DNA of 64,000 bases. Origin: Planctomycetota bacterium. GTDB lineage: Bacteria > Planctomycetota > UBA1135 > GCA-002686595. A program made the position numbers and the translations under genes. The notes beneath the pieces are model-generated. The model was not told where the DNA came from and ran no database searches. It worked only from the letters and a program-made list of their open reading frames with translations. This document shows, piece by piece, positions 24,317 to 32,249 of the stretch. The stretch is taken from the NCBI GenBank assembly GCA_014238415.1, contig JABABA010000005.1, forward strand, positions 58,161 through 122,160. The letters are read 5' to 3'. Position 1 is the first letter of the stretch, and each line of letters starts with the position of its first letter.

Positions 24317-26470
24317 TCAAGCCGATCCGTCCGCCAGCAAGCCCAAGAAGTCCTCTTCCAGCAGCACCTGCACACCCTTGTCCTGCGCCTTCTTGGCCTT
24401 GCTGCCGGGCTTGCCTCCCTGGACGAGGAAATCGGTCTTGGCACTGACAGAAGAGGAGACGCGCCCACCACGATCCTCTACCAACTTCTTGGCTTCAGCC
24501 CGGGTAATGCCGACCAATGTGCCGGTGAAGACAACCGTCCTCCCATCGAAAGGTCCGCCACCTTCGATAGGAGCTGAGTATTCAATGGTCACTCCACCCT
24601 CGAAAAGGCGCTCGAAGAGAGCCACGCTCTCTGACCTGCCGAACCATTCGACTATGCGCGCCCCGTCGATGGGACCGATGCCATCGATCTGTTCCAGGTC
24701 GGAGAGTTCGGCTGCCTTCAGCGCATCCAAGTCCGCAAAAGAGCGCGCCAGCAAACGGGCAGTGGCTTCTCCCAGGCCCGGAATTGAAAGTCCGGCGAGC
24801 AACTTGGCAAAGGGCGCTCGACGCCGTTCTTCCAGTTGATCCATTAGCTTGGCTGCGCTCTTTTCGCCCCAACCATCAAGGCCGGAGAGTTGTTCGGCTC
24901 GTAGGTGGAAGAGGTCCGCCGGATCCTCAAGCAGTCCCTCTCTATAGAGCTGAACAATCAGTTTCTCGCCAATTGCATCGATCTCAAGGCCGCCGCGTCC
25001 CGCCAGGACAACCGTACGCCCAACCAATTGCGGGCGACAAGCATAGATGTTGGGACAGGAGAAATACTTGCCGGACTCCTCTACTTCGCAACCGCAGGCA
25101 GGACAGTGGGATGGCATCGAGAGGGGCTCGCCATAGCGCCAGACTACGCCGGGCACCACATCGGGCTCAGCCTCGCCAGTCTCCTCCAAGGTTGTGTTCA
25201 AGAGGCTCTCCGGAATCCGCTGGTTCCAGTCCTTTGGCCCTTTGCCTTTGAACTTGCGCTCCACACCAACGATTTTTGGAATCACATCCCCGGCACGCTT
25301 GAGGGAGACTCGATCACCCACACACAGTCCGAGCTCCGCCACATGATCGGCAGTGTGCAAGGTGGTATGGCGCACCACGACCCCCATGACCGTTACCGGA
25401 TCCAGATGAGCCCGCGGGGTCAAGCGTCCACTGACCCCCACCTGCACCTCTATCGCACGCAGAGTCGTAACCGCCAACACGGCCTTGAACTTCTGAGCAT
25501 ACTGCCAGCGAGTCGAGCGCGCGGTGGTGCCGAGCCGCTCACGCAAAGCAATCGAATCCAACTTGCACACCACGCCATCCACTTCAAAAGGCAGGTCATC
25601 CCGGGCCCCCTCCATCTCCCGGTGATAGGCCAAGCAAGCCTCCAGCCCCTTGACTCGACTCCCCAAGCCAGAATCTGGCAGGCCCCAATCTCGTAGAGCG
25701 GCCACCATCTCCGTGTGAGTCTCAAAAGGATCAGGCCCTACTATCCGGGGCGCAGAGTAAAGGTGAAATTCCAATGGGTAGCGCGCCACCTCGACAGGAT
25801 CATTTCGCCGAATGGCTCCGGCGGTGGCGTTACGCGGATTAGCCAGTTGAGGTTCGCCTCGCTCCCTGCGGTCCCCATTGAAAATGTCCAATGCAGCTTT
25901 GGCTATCAACACCTCCCCCCGTACTTCGAGCAACTTGGGCAACTCTCGCTTGGATCCATCAAGAACCAGGGGCAGGTTGCGCACTGTGCGCAAATTGGCG
26001 GTCACATCTTCCCCCTCCACACCGTCTCCGCGAGTCAACCCACGCACAAGCACACCGTCTTCGTAGATCAGAGCCGCGCTGACCCCATCGAACTTGGGCT
26101 CGCAGGACCAAAAAAGGGACTCCACTTCCTCCATCCCCAGAAATCGCTGGATCTTCTCCACAAACTCCTTGACCGATTCCACTTCAAAGAGACTGGCAAT
26201 CGAGAGCATCGGCACCTCATGGCGCACCTTGGTGAAGCCCTGTCCCTCGGACAGAGCCGAGCCCACCCGTTGAGTTGGACTCTCGGGAACCACAAGGGTG
26301 GGGTGATCCTCTTCTAGCTTGAGGAGCTCTCCAAACAGCAGGTCATAGTCCTGATCCGAAACCTCCGGCGCGGCCTCCACATAATAAAGCCGGTCATGCC
26401 GCAGGATGCTCTGGCGCAACTCCGCTGCCCGCGCCTGCACGGAAGCTGAAACTTTCCTCTCTGGCGTCAT
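24317..26470 (-). CDS. ligA: NAD-dependent DNA ligase
   Basis: 717 residues. The Ia domain comes first. The adenylation domain has Lys126 in CEPKFDG, the AMP acceptor. The OB fold is followed by a four-Cys zinc finger (CPACGCEV, then CPNIYAC), the helix-hairpin-helix array (LIVQLYREGLLEDPADLF, KLLAGLSIPGLGEATARLLA, LEQIDGIGPIDGARIVEWF) and a C-terminal BRCT domain (FDGRTVVFTGTLVGITRAEA). It seals nicks during replication and repair using NAD. The spacing in the zinc finger is CxxC...CxxxxxC as usual. Its start overlaps the cdd stop by four bases, so it is translated with cdd. Confidence 0.97.
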   Translation of the reverse strand: MTPERKVSASVQARAAELRQSILRHDRLYYVEAAPEVSDQDYDLLFGELLKLEEDHPTLVVPESPTQRVGSALSEGQGFTKVRHEVPMLSIASLFEVESVKEFVEKIQRFLGMEEVESLFWSCEPKFDGVSAALIYEDGVLVRGLTRGDGVEGEDVTANLRTVRNLPLVLDGSKRELPKLLEVRGEVLIAKAALDIFNGDRRERGEPQLANPRNATAGAIRRNDPVEVARYPLEFHLYSAPRIVGPDPFETHTEMVAALRDWGLPDSGLGSRVKGLEACLAYHREMEGARDDLPFEVDGVVCKLDSIALRERLGTTARSTRWQYAQKFKAVLAVTTLRAIEVQVGVSGRLTPRAHLDPVTVMGVVVRHTTLHTADHVAELGLCVGDRVSLKRAGDVIPKIVGVERKFKGKGPKDWNQRIPESLLNTTLEETGEAEPDVVPGVVWRYGEPLSMPSHCPACGCEVEESGKYFSCPNIYACRPQLVGRTVVLAGRGGLEIDAIGEKLIVQLYREGLLEDPADLFHLRAEQLSGLDGWGEKSAAKLMDQLEERRRAPFAKLLAGLSIPGLGEATARLLARSFADLDALKAAELSDLEQIDGIGPIDGARIVEWFGRSESVALFERLFEGGVTIEYSAPIEGGGPFDGRTVVFTGTLVGITRAEAKKLVEDRGGRVSSSVSAKTDFLVQGGKPGSKAKKAQDKGVQVLLEEDFLGLLADGSA

Positions 26471-26913
26471 GACTCTTCGCAGTCAGCCGCGCCCGCCCCA
26501 TTAGAGCCTCCCAGCAGGCCCCCATGAAAAGCCCCTGGCAGCAGCTCATTCAAGGTCGCGCGGCCTTCAATTCCCTCGGGCCCACCCCAGGCGATCTCAA
26601 GATCCAGACCGAACTCAGCCATGAACTGGCGACAAGCCCCACAAGGGGGAACTTTGGCCTCCCCCACAAAAACAATCACCATTGAGCGAAACTCACGCGA
26701 CCCGCTAGCCACCGCACTGCACACCGCTGCCCGCTCGGCACAGATGGTCAAGCCATAGCTCGCATTCTCCACATTGCAGCCCACATGCACCACCCCTTCT
26801 GAATCCAGCAAGGCCGCCCCGACGCAAAATTCCGAATAGGGGGCATGAGCTTGATTTACCACTTCAAGAGCAGCGGCAAGCAGTTCATTTTCTTGGAGAA
26901 CGGGCGTTTGCAC
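26467..26913 (-). CDS. cdd: Cytidine deaminase
   Basis: 148 residues from GTG at 26913. The zinc-deaminase motifs are complete: CNVENASYGLTICAERAAV with the catalytic CAE, and PPCGACRQFMAEF providing two Cys ligands. It converts cytidine and deoxycytidine to uridine forms for salvage, feeding uracil to the pyrimidine-degradation cluster 3 kb away. An ATG at 26949 would add 12 residues, but it lies on the -35 of a strong promoter; the -10 ends seven bases before the GTG, so I take the GTG as a leaderless start. The C-terminal 15 residues (Gly/Ala-rich) extend beyond the usual tetrameric form. Confidence 0.93.
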   Translation of the reverse strand: MQTPVLQENELLAAALEVVNQAHAPYSEFCVGAALLDSEGVVHVGCNVENASYGLTICAERAAVCSAVASGSREFRSMVIVFVGEAKVPPCGACRQFMAEFGLDLEIAWGGPEGIEGRATLNELLPGAFHGGLLGGSNGAGAADCEES

Positions 26914-26920
26914 GGGACCA

Positions 26921-26949
26921 ATTATCACCCTTTTCGACCTTGGGGTCAA
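26921..26949 (-). promoter_or_regulatory. Strong sigma-70-like promoter of cdd-ligA
   Basis: Minus strand TTGACC (26949-26944), exactly 17 bases, GATAAT (26926-26921), seven bases, GTG. Near-consensus. It predicts a transcript starting at or next to the start codon. Confidence 0.7.
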
Positions 26950-26966
26950 ACCAACGCACCGAACCC

Positions 26967-27425
26967 TCAGAAAGGATCTGGTTCCGCATGGACCGACTGG
27001 TTGAAACCCGTGGATTCAGAGTCGGAATCTGCTCCCATCTTCGCCCAGCCGTTGTAGGGCACCGCCAACAGCTCTCGCCGACTGCCCAGCAGGGGATCCT
27101 CGTAGACCTCTTCTACGAGCCGCACGCGCGCTTCCTTGCCCATCAGATCCGTGGGATTGACTTCAAGCGTGCCTTCCACGTTGAAACCCAGCACACCCAA
27201 CACAGAGCGCACCCGATGAATGCCCCGCTCGCTCCAGGTGATCGAATCCCAGGCAGCATGATGGCCTGCGTGTTCACCTTCCAGCACCTCGAGTTTCATG
27301 CTCCAGCGGGGGCTACCATCCCGTGAGAGCCCCTCCCGAACCTCCCGAATCGCGCAAACATGCACTCCTGCAGGCACGCTGCGCAAACTGATCGTGTCCT
27401 GCACCTCATTAAAGTCGTACTTCAT
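26967..27425 (-). CDS. DUF669-like protein, function unknown
   Basis: 152 residues from ATG at 27425, which has AAGGAG four bases upstream; the frame is open further up, but without an initiation signal. The body reads SVPAGVHVCAIREVREGLSRD, then MKLEVLEGEHAGHHAAWDSI and a C-terminal LMGKEARVRLVEEVYEDPL. This order (small strand, conserved Gly-His/Tyr, Gly-rich strand, late basic strand) resembles DUF669-type proteins, which are often found in phages near single-strand annealing genes. The last 25 residues are acidic and polar. No other phage gene is near. The family call is tentative. It is followed at 53 bases by cdd with its own promoter. Confidence 0.45.
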   Translation of the reverse strand: MKYDFNEVQDTISLRSVPAGVHVCAIREVREGLSRDGSPRWSMKLEVLEGEHAGHHAAWDSITWSERGIHRVRSVLGVLGFNVEGTLEVNPTDLMGKEARVRLVEEVYEDPLLGSRRELLAVPYNGWAKMGADSDSESTGFNQSVHAEPDPF

Positions 27426-27637
27426 CTTGCTCCTTGGTTCAGCCCCGGCGGAATACCAGAGGCTCAAATCAAGAACGAAGATTCCAATCACGGGTTTCAG
27501 GTGTCCTTGTTCAGTTCTTACAGTCCAAGTTATTGGCTCACCAGAAAACTGCCTCGTGACAACTTCCAGAGGGAATCAGGACTGGGCTGGGCATGAACCA
27601 GGTGGGGCACCGACTCACCATTCATCACCTCCTAGCT

Positions 27638-27712
27638 GACCAGTCCTTGACCGAACTTTGGCCAACAAGACACCACTAGCCAAGATCACTTGGTCAATCG
27701 ACCAACCTGGTC
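27638..27712 (+). promoter_or_regulatory. Operator-like array of GACCA boxes
   Basis: GACCAG (27638-27643) and GACCGA (27649-27654) start 11 bases apart, one helical turn. The palindrome TTGGCCAA is at 27658-27665. TTGGTC-AATC-GACCAA (27690-27705) is a perfect 6-bp inverted repeat lying on the -35 box, followed by TGGTC at 27708. This suggests a repressor site, protein unknown. Confidence 0.4.
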
Positions 27713-27718
27713 TACAAT
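27690..27718 (+). promoter_or_regulatory. Sigma-70-like promoter of the tiny membrane ORF
   Basis: TTGGTC (27690-27695), 17 bases, TACAAT (27713-27718), then seven bases to ATG at 27726. Predicted leaderless. Confidence 0.55.
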
Positions 27719-27725
27719 CCAGCCA

Positions 27726-27881
27726 ATGAAACAAATACTGATCACCATCGCGCTCAGCACCCTGCCCATCGCAGGCATCTGGATGAAATTGAAGGGGGGC
27801 TGCTGAGGCACCGCGCGCGGAGTGGCCAGTTCGGCTCTCATTTTTGGCGGAGCGCTCGGCTTGTACTACCTATGGAAGTGA
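27726..27881 (+). CDS. Tiny hydrophobic ORF with in-frame UGA (possible selenoprotein)
   Basis: From ATG at 27726 the frame gives 26 residues: a membrane helix (about 1-19) then MKLKGGC, stopped by TGA at 27804-27806. The same frame continues for 24 residues (GTARG, then a second hydrophobic helix ending LYYLWK) to TGA at 27879. Read through, it would be a 51-residue helical hairpin with Cys and the UGA codon side by side in the loop, like a Cys-Sec pair. The bases after the UGA can fold into an imperfect GC-rich stem, but the apical loop seems close (about 11-15 bases) for a bacterial SECIS. Alternatives: a 26-residue peptide plus a separate GTG ORF at 27822, a decayed gene, or chance. Confidence 0.3.
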
Positions 27882-27885
27882 ACAT

Positions 27886-27901
27886 CCCGAGCCGGATCGG
27901 G
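27886..27901. terminator. Small hairpin between convergent genes
   Basis: CCCGA-GCCGGA-TCGGG, a 5-bp stem just past the tiny ORF and just before the end of the converging membrane-protein gene. No T-tract. Confidence 0.3.
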
Positions 27902-27922
27902 TAGCCAGCAGACCAAATCAAT

Positions 27923-29617
27923 TCAGCGCCGACGGAAAGCGCTCAGGGTCACTTCTCGGGTGCGCCCCCCCGGCAGTTGCACCTCAGCACTACCAACAAC
28001 CTTTTCCAGCCACTCGCCGCCCGCCCTCAGATGAGCCTTGAGGGGAGCAAAGCCTTGCCGTGCCCCTCCCTTGATGGTTGTAGGGTCGCTGGTCAAGATC
28101 ACATCAAAGTCCTTCGCCCAATGTTCAAGCTCATCGCTCGACCAGGATGGCGCCTTGTGGTCAGTAGTAATGATGCGCCCATGTGGATCGCGAATCAGAT
28201 CCCGGGCACGAGGATCATCGGGACGCAGAGCCTTGAGTCCCATGGCCCAGACCGTGGGCGGAAATGCCTGGGAGTGGCCAAGCCAGGCAATGCGTTCTCC
28301 GGACTGGAAGGCAATATCCAGTAGCTCGATCAGACGGTCGTGACTCGCGCGCTCGATGCCATTGGTGGGCAGACTCCGGCCAGGAGCCAGGCTGCGCATG
28401 GCAGCTAGAATCGCCTCCTGCTCCGCGCGTTTCTCCGGTCTGGCTCTACCCACTGCATGCAACATGGCCATGGAATCCGCCACGGGCACCACCAAGCCAA
28501 AACCAAGCAACGCGACTCCAATGAAAGCACCGGGGGAACCGAGGCGCGCCAGGAAGCCCGAGACTCCAATAGCCGCCAAGGCAAACAGGAACGGAGCACC
28601 GGGCAACAGGAATCTCTCCAGTTGAAAGTTGTGGGTCCAAACAGGAACTCCGCCAAGAACCAATACCAACACCAATATCCGAATCGCGCGATTGCGCAAC
28701 CGAAGGAGCATCAGTCCCGCAGCAAGCACCACCCACAAGAGTACCCGCGGGCTAGGAACCAGGGACAGGGTCCAATGCACCCAGCGTTCGGCTGCAGGAG
28801 TCTCTTGCAGGCCGGTGTTTCCACCGAGGAACGCGGTGAACGCCGCTCTATGGGCAGCAGCGGTTTCAAGACCTGCGGGAAGAGGCAACCCGAACCACCA
28901 AAGGCAAGCGACAAAGCTTGGCAGGCCCAGACGCAGGACCGAAAAAAGGTACGGGCGCAAATTGTCACGCCGCGCGACTCCTTCCAGGGCCAGGTCCACC
29001 GCCAGAGCACCTCCCAGGAGCAGCCCATAATTCCACTTGGTGAAGAGGCAGGCCGCAAGCAACACACCCGTGACAAGGTCCCAGTGGAGCGAGTCCTTTC
29101 GACTCCGAACGATCCAGGCGGCCACAGCCAAGGTGCCCCAGGCAACAAAAGAGGACTCGAGAAACAATGTTCCGCCAAAAGCCAATGCCATGGGGCTCAT
29201 AGCCAGCAAGGCCAAAGCCATCCAAGGAGCACCACGCGTACCAGGTGATGATTCATCGTCTTCGTCCGGGCGACAGGCTGCGCGAACCAGCAAGAAAATC
29301 CCCAGCAGCCCCAGCGCCCAAAACCAACGCTGAGTCTGACGCATCAAGAGTTCATCACTGCCAAGAATCCACCCCAAGAATCCGTGAAGAGCCGGAGTCA
29401 AAGGTGGGTAGCGCTCGCAGGAAAGCACCACATTCACGGCCTCGCGTACTTCCCCTTCGCCCAGAGCCTGGCTGATGTGAGCAGCCGGAGCAGCCAGGTG
29501 CATGGCCTCGTCCCAACCCATGCTATCTCGCATGGAAACATTGCATGCACCGATGATTCCAATCAGGAAAACCACCACCACGCAACTCATGGGATGATCG
29601 ATCAAACGGGACAACAT
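27923..29617 (-). CDS. Polytopic membrane protein, GT39/ArnT-like glycosyltransferase
   Basis: 564 residues from ATG at 29617, selected because the promoter -10 ends six bases before it; the frame is open 300 bases further upstream, but that stretch is not membrane-like. About ten hydrophobic helices follow. After the first helix comes SMRDSMGWDEAMHL, an acidic first periplasmic loop (Asp-Glu pair) where GT-C enzymes such as ArnT and PMT carry the catalytic Asp. The C-terminal 120 residues are soluble and end in a short beta-rich segment. It probably moves a sugar from a polyprenyl phosphate to a periplasmic acceptor; acceptor unknown. Single gene, divergent from mmsA. Confidence 0.6.
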   Translation of the reverse strand: MLSRLIDHPMSCVVVVFLIGIIGACNVSMRDSMGWDEAMHLAAPAAHISQALGEGEVREAVNVVLSCERYPPLTPALHGFLGWILGSDELLMRQTQRWFWALGLLGIFLLVRAACRPDEDDESSPGTRGAPWMALALLAMSPMALAFGGTLFLESSFVAWGTLAVAAWIVRSRKDSLHWDLVTGVLLAACLFTKWNYGLLLGGALAVDLALEGVARRDNLRPYLFSVLRLGLPSFVACLWWFGLPLPAGLETAAAHRAAFTAFLGGNTGLQETPAAERWVHWTLSLVPSPRVLLWVVLAAGLMLLRLRNRAIRILVLVLVLGGVPVWTHNFQLERFLLPGAPFLFALAAIGVSGFLARLGSPGAFIGVALLGFGLVVPVADSMAMLHAVGRARPEKRAEQEAILAAMRSLAPGRSLPTNGIERASHDRLIELLDIAFQSGERIAWLGHSQAFPPTVWAMGLKALRPDDPRARDLIRDPHGRIITTDHKAPSWSSDELEHWAKDFDVILTSDPTTIKGGARQGFAPLKAHLRAGGEWLEKVVGSAEVQLPGGRTREVTLSAFRRR

Positions 29618-29623
29618 GGTATC

Positions 29624-29652
29624 AGTGTAGCACGAGAAGGGTCGTGTCCCAA
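29624..29652 (-). promoter_or_regulatory. Sigma-70-like promoter of the GT39-like gene
   Basis: Minus strand TTGGGA (29652-29647), 17 bases, TACACT (29629-29624), six bases, ATG. Predicted leaderless; it sets the start codon. Confidence 0.55.
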
Positions 29653-29910
29653 TCAGGTGTGTGAGTTGGGGCAGTCTTGCAAGAAGCGAACTCATGTCCA
29701 CAATCTGGCCGACACCCACCCTCAACACACCCCTTATGCGCCAGACCCAGGAACGATGCGCCTGGGCCCTCCGATCTTGATCCCTCCCAGTTCTAGGACT
29801 GAATGCAAGAACTGAGCGCAGGTAGAAAAAAATCGCCCCAACCAAGATCCTGCTGCTCACACAAGTGACACGCGAGCCCGGGCCTCCCACACTCCCCCTC
29901 TGTTCTCCGC
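29653..29910. other. Divergent gap between GT39-like gene and mmsA
   Basis: No gene seen. It contains an inverted repeat CAGTTC (29788-29793)/GAACTG (29809-29814) and a run of seven A at about 29825, either of which could belong to mmsA control. Confidence 0.3.
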
Positions 29911-29916
29911 TACACT
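29911..29916 (+). promoter_or_regulatory. -10-like box of mmsA
   Basis: TACACT, six bases before the ATG at 29923, in the same position as in the divergent gene. No convincing -35 at 16-18 bases. Confidence 0.35.
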
Positions 29917-29922
29917 CCACCC

Positions 29923-31368
29923 ATGCCTGTCACACGTCTACAGAACTACATCGGCGGCGAGTGGGTCGACTCCAACGCAAGCACCACATACCCCGTCACC
30001 AATCCCGCCAACGGTGAAGTGATCGGCGAGTGCCCATTGTCCAGCGCCGACGAATTGGATGCTGCAGTCCAATCAGCACGCGCAGCGTTTGAAACCTGGC
30101 GCCGAGTTCCCGCCCAAGAACGCGTTCAGTACCTCTTCAGATTCAAGACACTGATGGAGAAGCACGCGGAAGAACTCGCTGCCATCGTCACCCGAGAAAA
30201 CGGAAAGACCTTCTCCGAAGCAATGGGAAGCGTGGGCCGGGGTATCCAGATGATCGATACCGCCACCGGTGCACCGAGCATGCTGATGGGACAGGCGCTT
30301 GAAGACATTTCAGCGGGCATTGATTGCGAATCAGTTCGCCAACCAATGGGCGTTTTTGCCTGCATCGCACCGTTCAATTTCCCGGCAATGGTGCCCCTCT
30401 GGTTCTTCCCCTTTGCCGTGGCCTGCGGTAATACATTTGTCTGCAAGCCATCGGAGCAAGTTCCCTTCAGCCAGAAACTCGTCTGGGAGCTGATTCACGA
30501 AGCAGGTTTTCCTCCCGGCGTTCTCAATCTGGTCAACGGCGGCCGGGAAGTTGTGGAGAGTATGTGCTCCCATGCGGACATCGCCGGGGTTTCATTTGTC
30601 GGATCGAGCCCTGTGGCCGAAAAGGTCTATGCCACAGCCGCCAGCAACAGAAAGCGTGTGCAAGCTCTCGGGGGTGCCAAGAATTTCATCACCGTCATGC
30701 CCGATGCAGACATGGTCCACACAACCAACAATGTCTGCGAATCGGCGTTTGGATGTGCCGGGGAACGTTGCCTCGCGGCATCCGTCGTGCTTACAGTCGG
30801 CGAAGCCCACGGCCCCGTGCGCGCCGGACTGCAAGAACAGATGGAAAAGATCGTGGTGGGCGATGGTTCCCAGCCTGGAGTGACCATGGGCCCCTTGATC
30901 AATGCGAAATCCAAACAGCGTGTGCTCGCCTTCATTGAAAGTGGAGTAGCTGAGGGTGCCGAGTTGGTTGTGGATGGTCGCAAGGCCACTGTTCCAAGCA
31001 AGGGCTTTTTCATTGGCCCGACCCTCTTCGATGGTGTCACCCAAGACATGAAGATCGCCACGGAGGAAATCTTTGGCCCAGTACTTTGCATCCAACAGGT
31101 CGCAAGCCTCGAGGAAGCCCTGGCCATTGCCAAGGCCCAGCCCCTGGCCAATGCCAACTCAATTTTTACCAGCTCAGGCAAGTCCGCGCGCCAGTTTCGC
31201 TACGAGGTGGACGCCAGCATGGCCGGGGTCAACATCGGCGTGGCCGCACCCATGTCATTTTTCTCCTTTGGAGGCGCCAAGGGTTCCTTTTTCGGCGACC
31301 TCAAGGCCCACGGCCGCGAAGCCTTCGACTTCTTCACGGACCGCAAGGTCTTCATCACGCGCTGGTAG
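29923..31368 (+). CDS. mmsA: CoA-acylating methylmalonate-semialdehyde dehydrogenase
   Basis: 481 residues. MmsA-specific motifs are N-terminal YIGGEWVDS, FNFPAMVPLWFFPFAVACGN, GGAKNFITVMPDAD and the active-site CAGERCLAAS with Cys283. C-terminal FFSFGGAKGSFFGDLKAHG is also typical. It oxidises methylmalonate or malonate semialdehyde with NAD and CoA, losing CO2, to propionyl- or acetyl-CoA. Here it would finish thymine and uracil breakdown, as the next genes are beta-ureidopropionase, dihydropyrimidinase, a transaminase and PreA. The next gene starts nine bases after its stop. Valine catabolism is an alternative use. Confidence 0.95.
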   Translation: MPVTRLQNYIGGEWVDSNASTTYPVTNPANGEVIGECPLSSADELDAAVQSARAAFETWRRVPAQERVQYLFRFKTLMEKHAEELAAIVTRENGKTFSEAMGSVGRGIQMIDTATGAPSMLMGQALEDISAGIDCESVRQPMGVFACIAPFNFPAMVPLWFFPFAVACGNTFVCKPSEQVPFSQKLVWELIHEAGFPPGVLNLVNGGREVVESMCSHADIAGVSFVGSSPVAEKVYATAASNRKRVQALGGAKNFITVMPDADMVHTTNNVCESAFGCAGERCLAASVVLTVGEAHGPVRAGLQEQMEKIVVGDGSQPGVTMGPLINAKSKQRVLAFIESGVAEGAELVVDGRKATVPSKGFFIGPTLFDGVTQDMKIATEEIFGPVLCIQQVASLEEALAIAKAQPLANANSIFTSSGKSARQFRYEVDASMAGVNIGVAAPMSFFSFGGAKGSFFGDLKAHGREAFDFFTDRKVFITRW

Positions 31369-31377
31369 ACTGATCCC

Positions 31378-32244
31378 ATGTCAAGAACTTTGCGAGGCGG
31401 ACTGATCCAGTGCGCCAATCCTCTCAACGACGAGAATCTTCCGGTAGCCGAGATTCAGGCCGCTGCTTTTGAAAAGCACATTCCCTTGATTGAAGAGGCC
31501 GGGGCCAAAGGCGTGCAAGTCCTTTGTCTGCAGGAGATCTTCAACGGGCCATACTTCTGCCCTGGCCAGGACCCCCGCTGGTATGACGCGGCCGAGCCCG
31601 TGCCCGGTCCCACCACCGAAGCCCTGACACCCTATGCGGTCAAACACAACATGGTGTTGATTGTGCCGGTGTACGAACAAGATGGTGCGGGGATCTATTA
31701 CAACACCGCTGCGGTGATCGACGCAGACGGGACCTACCTGGGCAAGTATCGCAAGAATCACATTCCCCAGACCTCTGGCTTCTGGGAGAAATACTTCTTC
31801 AAGCCAGGCAACCTGGGCTATCCCGTTTTCGAAACCGCCTATGGCAAGATCGGTGTGTACATCTGCTACGACCGACATTTTCCTGAAGGCGCACGCGCAC
31901 TCGGATTGGCAGGGGCCGAGGTGGTATTCAATCCCTCAGCAACGGTTGCAGGCCTTTCCCAATATCTGTGGAAACTAGAGCAGCCGGCCCACGCGGTGGC
32001 CAATGGTTACTTCATGGGCTGCATCAATCGGGTGGGCGAAGAAGCTCCCTGGAACATCGGGCGATTCTATGGCTCGAGCTATTTTGTCGATCCGCGTGGC
32101 GAATTCCTGGCAGAGGCTTCCGAAACGGAAGATGAACTTGTGGTGGCGGACATGGACCTCTCTATCATCGACGAGGTCCGACGCATCTGGCAGTTCTACC
32201 GGGACCGCCGCCCTGAAACCTACGAGCCGCTCACCGGCCTCTAA
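31378..32244 (+). CDS. pydC: Beta-ureidopropionase (nitrilase superfamily)
   Basis: 288 residues. The Glu-Lys-Cys triad of carbon-nitrogen hydrolases is present: CLQEIFNGPYFCP, KYRKNHIPQTSGFWEKYFF and ICYDRHFPEGARALGL with Cys163. The PYFCPGQDPRWYDAAEPVPGP segment and the C-terminal WQFYRDRRPETYEPL resemble bacterial beta-ureidopropionase and N-carbamoylputrescine amidase. It hydrolyses N-carbamoyl-beta-alanine to beta-alanine, CO2 and ammonia. The neighbours make the pyrimidine role much more likely than polyamine synthesis. TAGACT, six bases before the ATG, overlaps the mmsA stop. Confidence 0.9.
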   Translation: MSRTLRGGLIQCANPLNDENLPVAEIQAAAFEKHIPLIEEAGAKGVQVLCLQEIFNGPYFCPGQDPRWYDAAEPVPGPTTEALTPYAVKHNMVLIVPVYEQDGAGIYYNTAAVIDADGTYLGKYRKNHIPQTSGFWEKYFFKPGNLGYPVFETAYGKIGVYICYDRHFPEGARALGLAGAEVVFNPSATVAGLSQYLWKLEQPAHAVANGYFMGCINRVGEEAPWNIGRFYGSSYFVDPRGEFLAEASETEDELVVADMDLSIIDEVRRIWQFYRDRRPETYEPLTGL

Positions 32245-32249
32245 GCCCC

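Larger units (their letters stand above)
27426..27725. other. 300-base regulatory gap between DUF669-like gene and tiny ORF
   Basis: No protein gene is seen. The right half holds GACCA-type boxes and a promoter, listed separately. The left half (27430-27630) shows no recognisable element. Confidence 0.5.
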
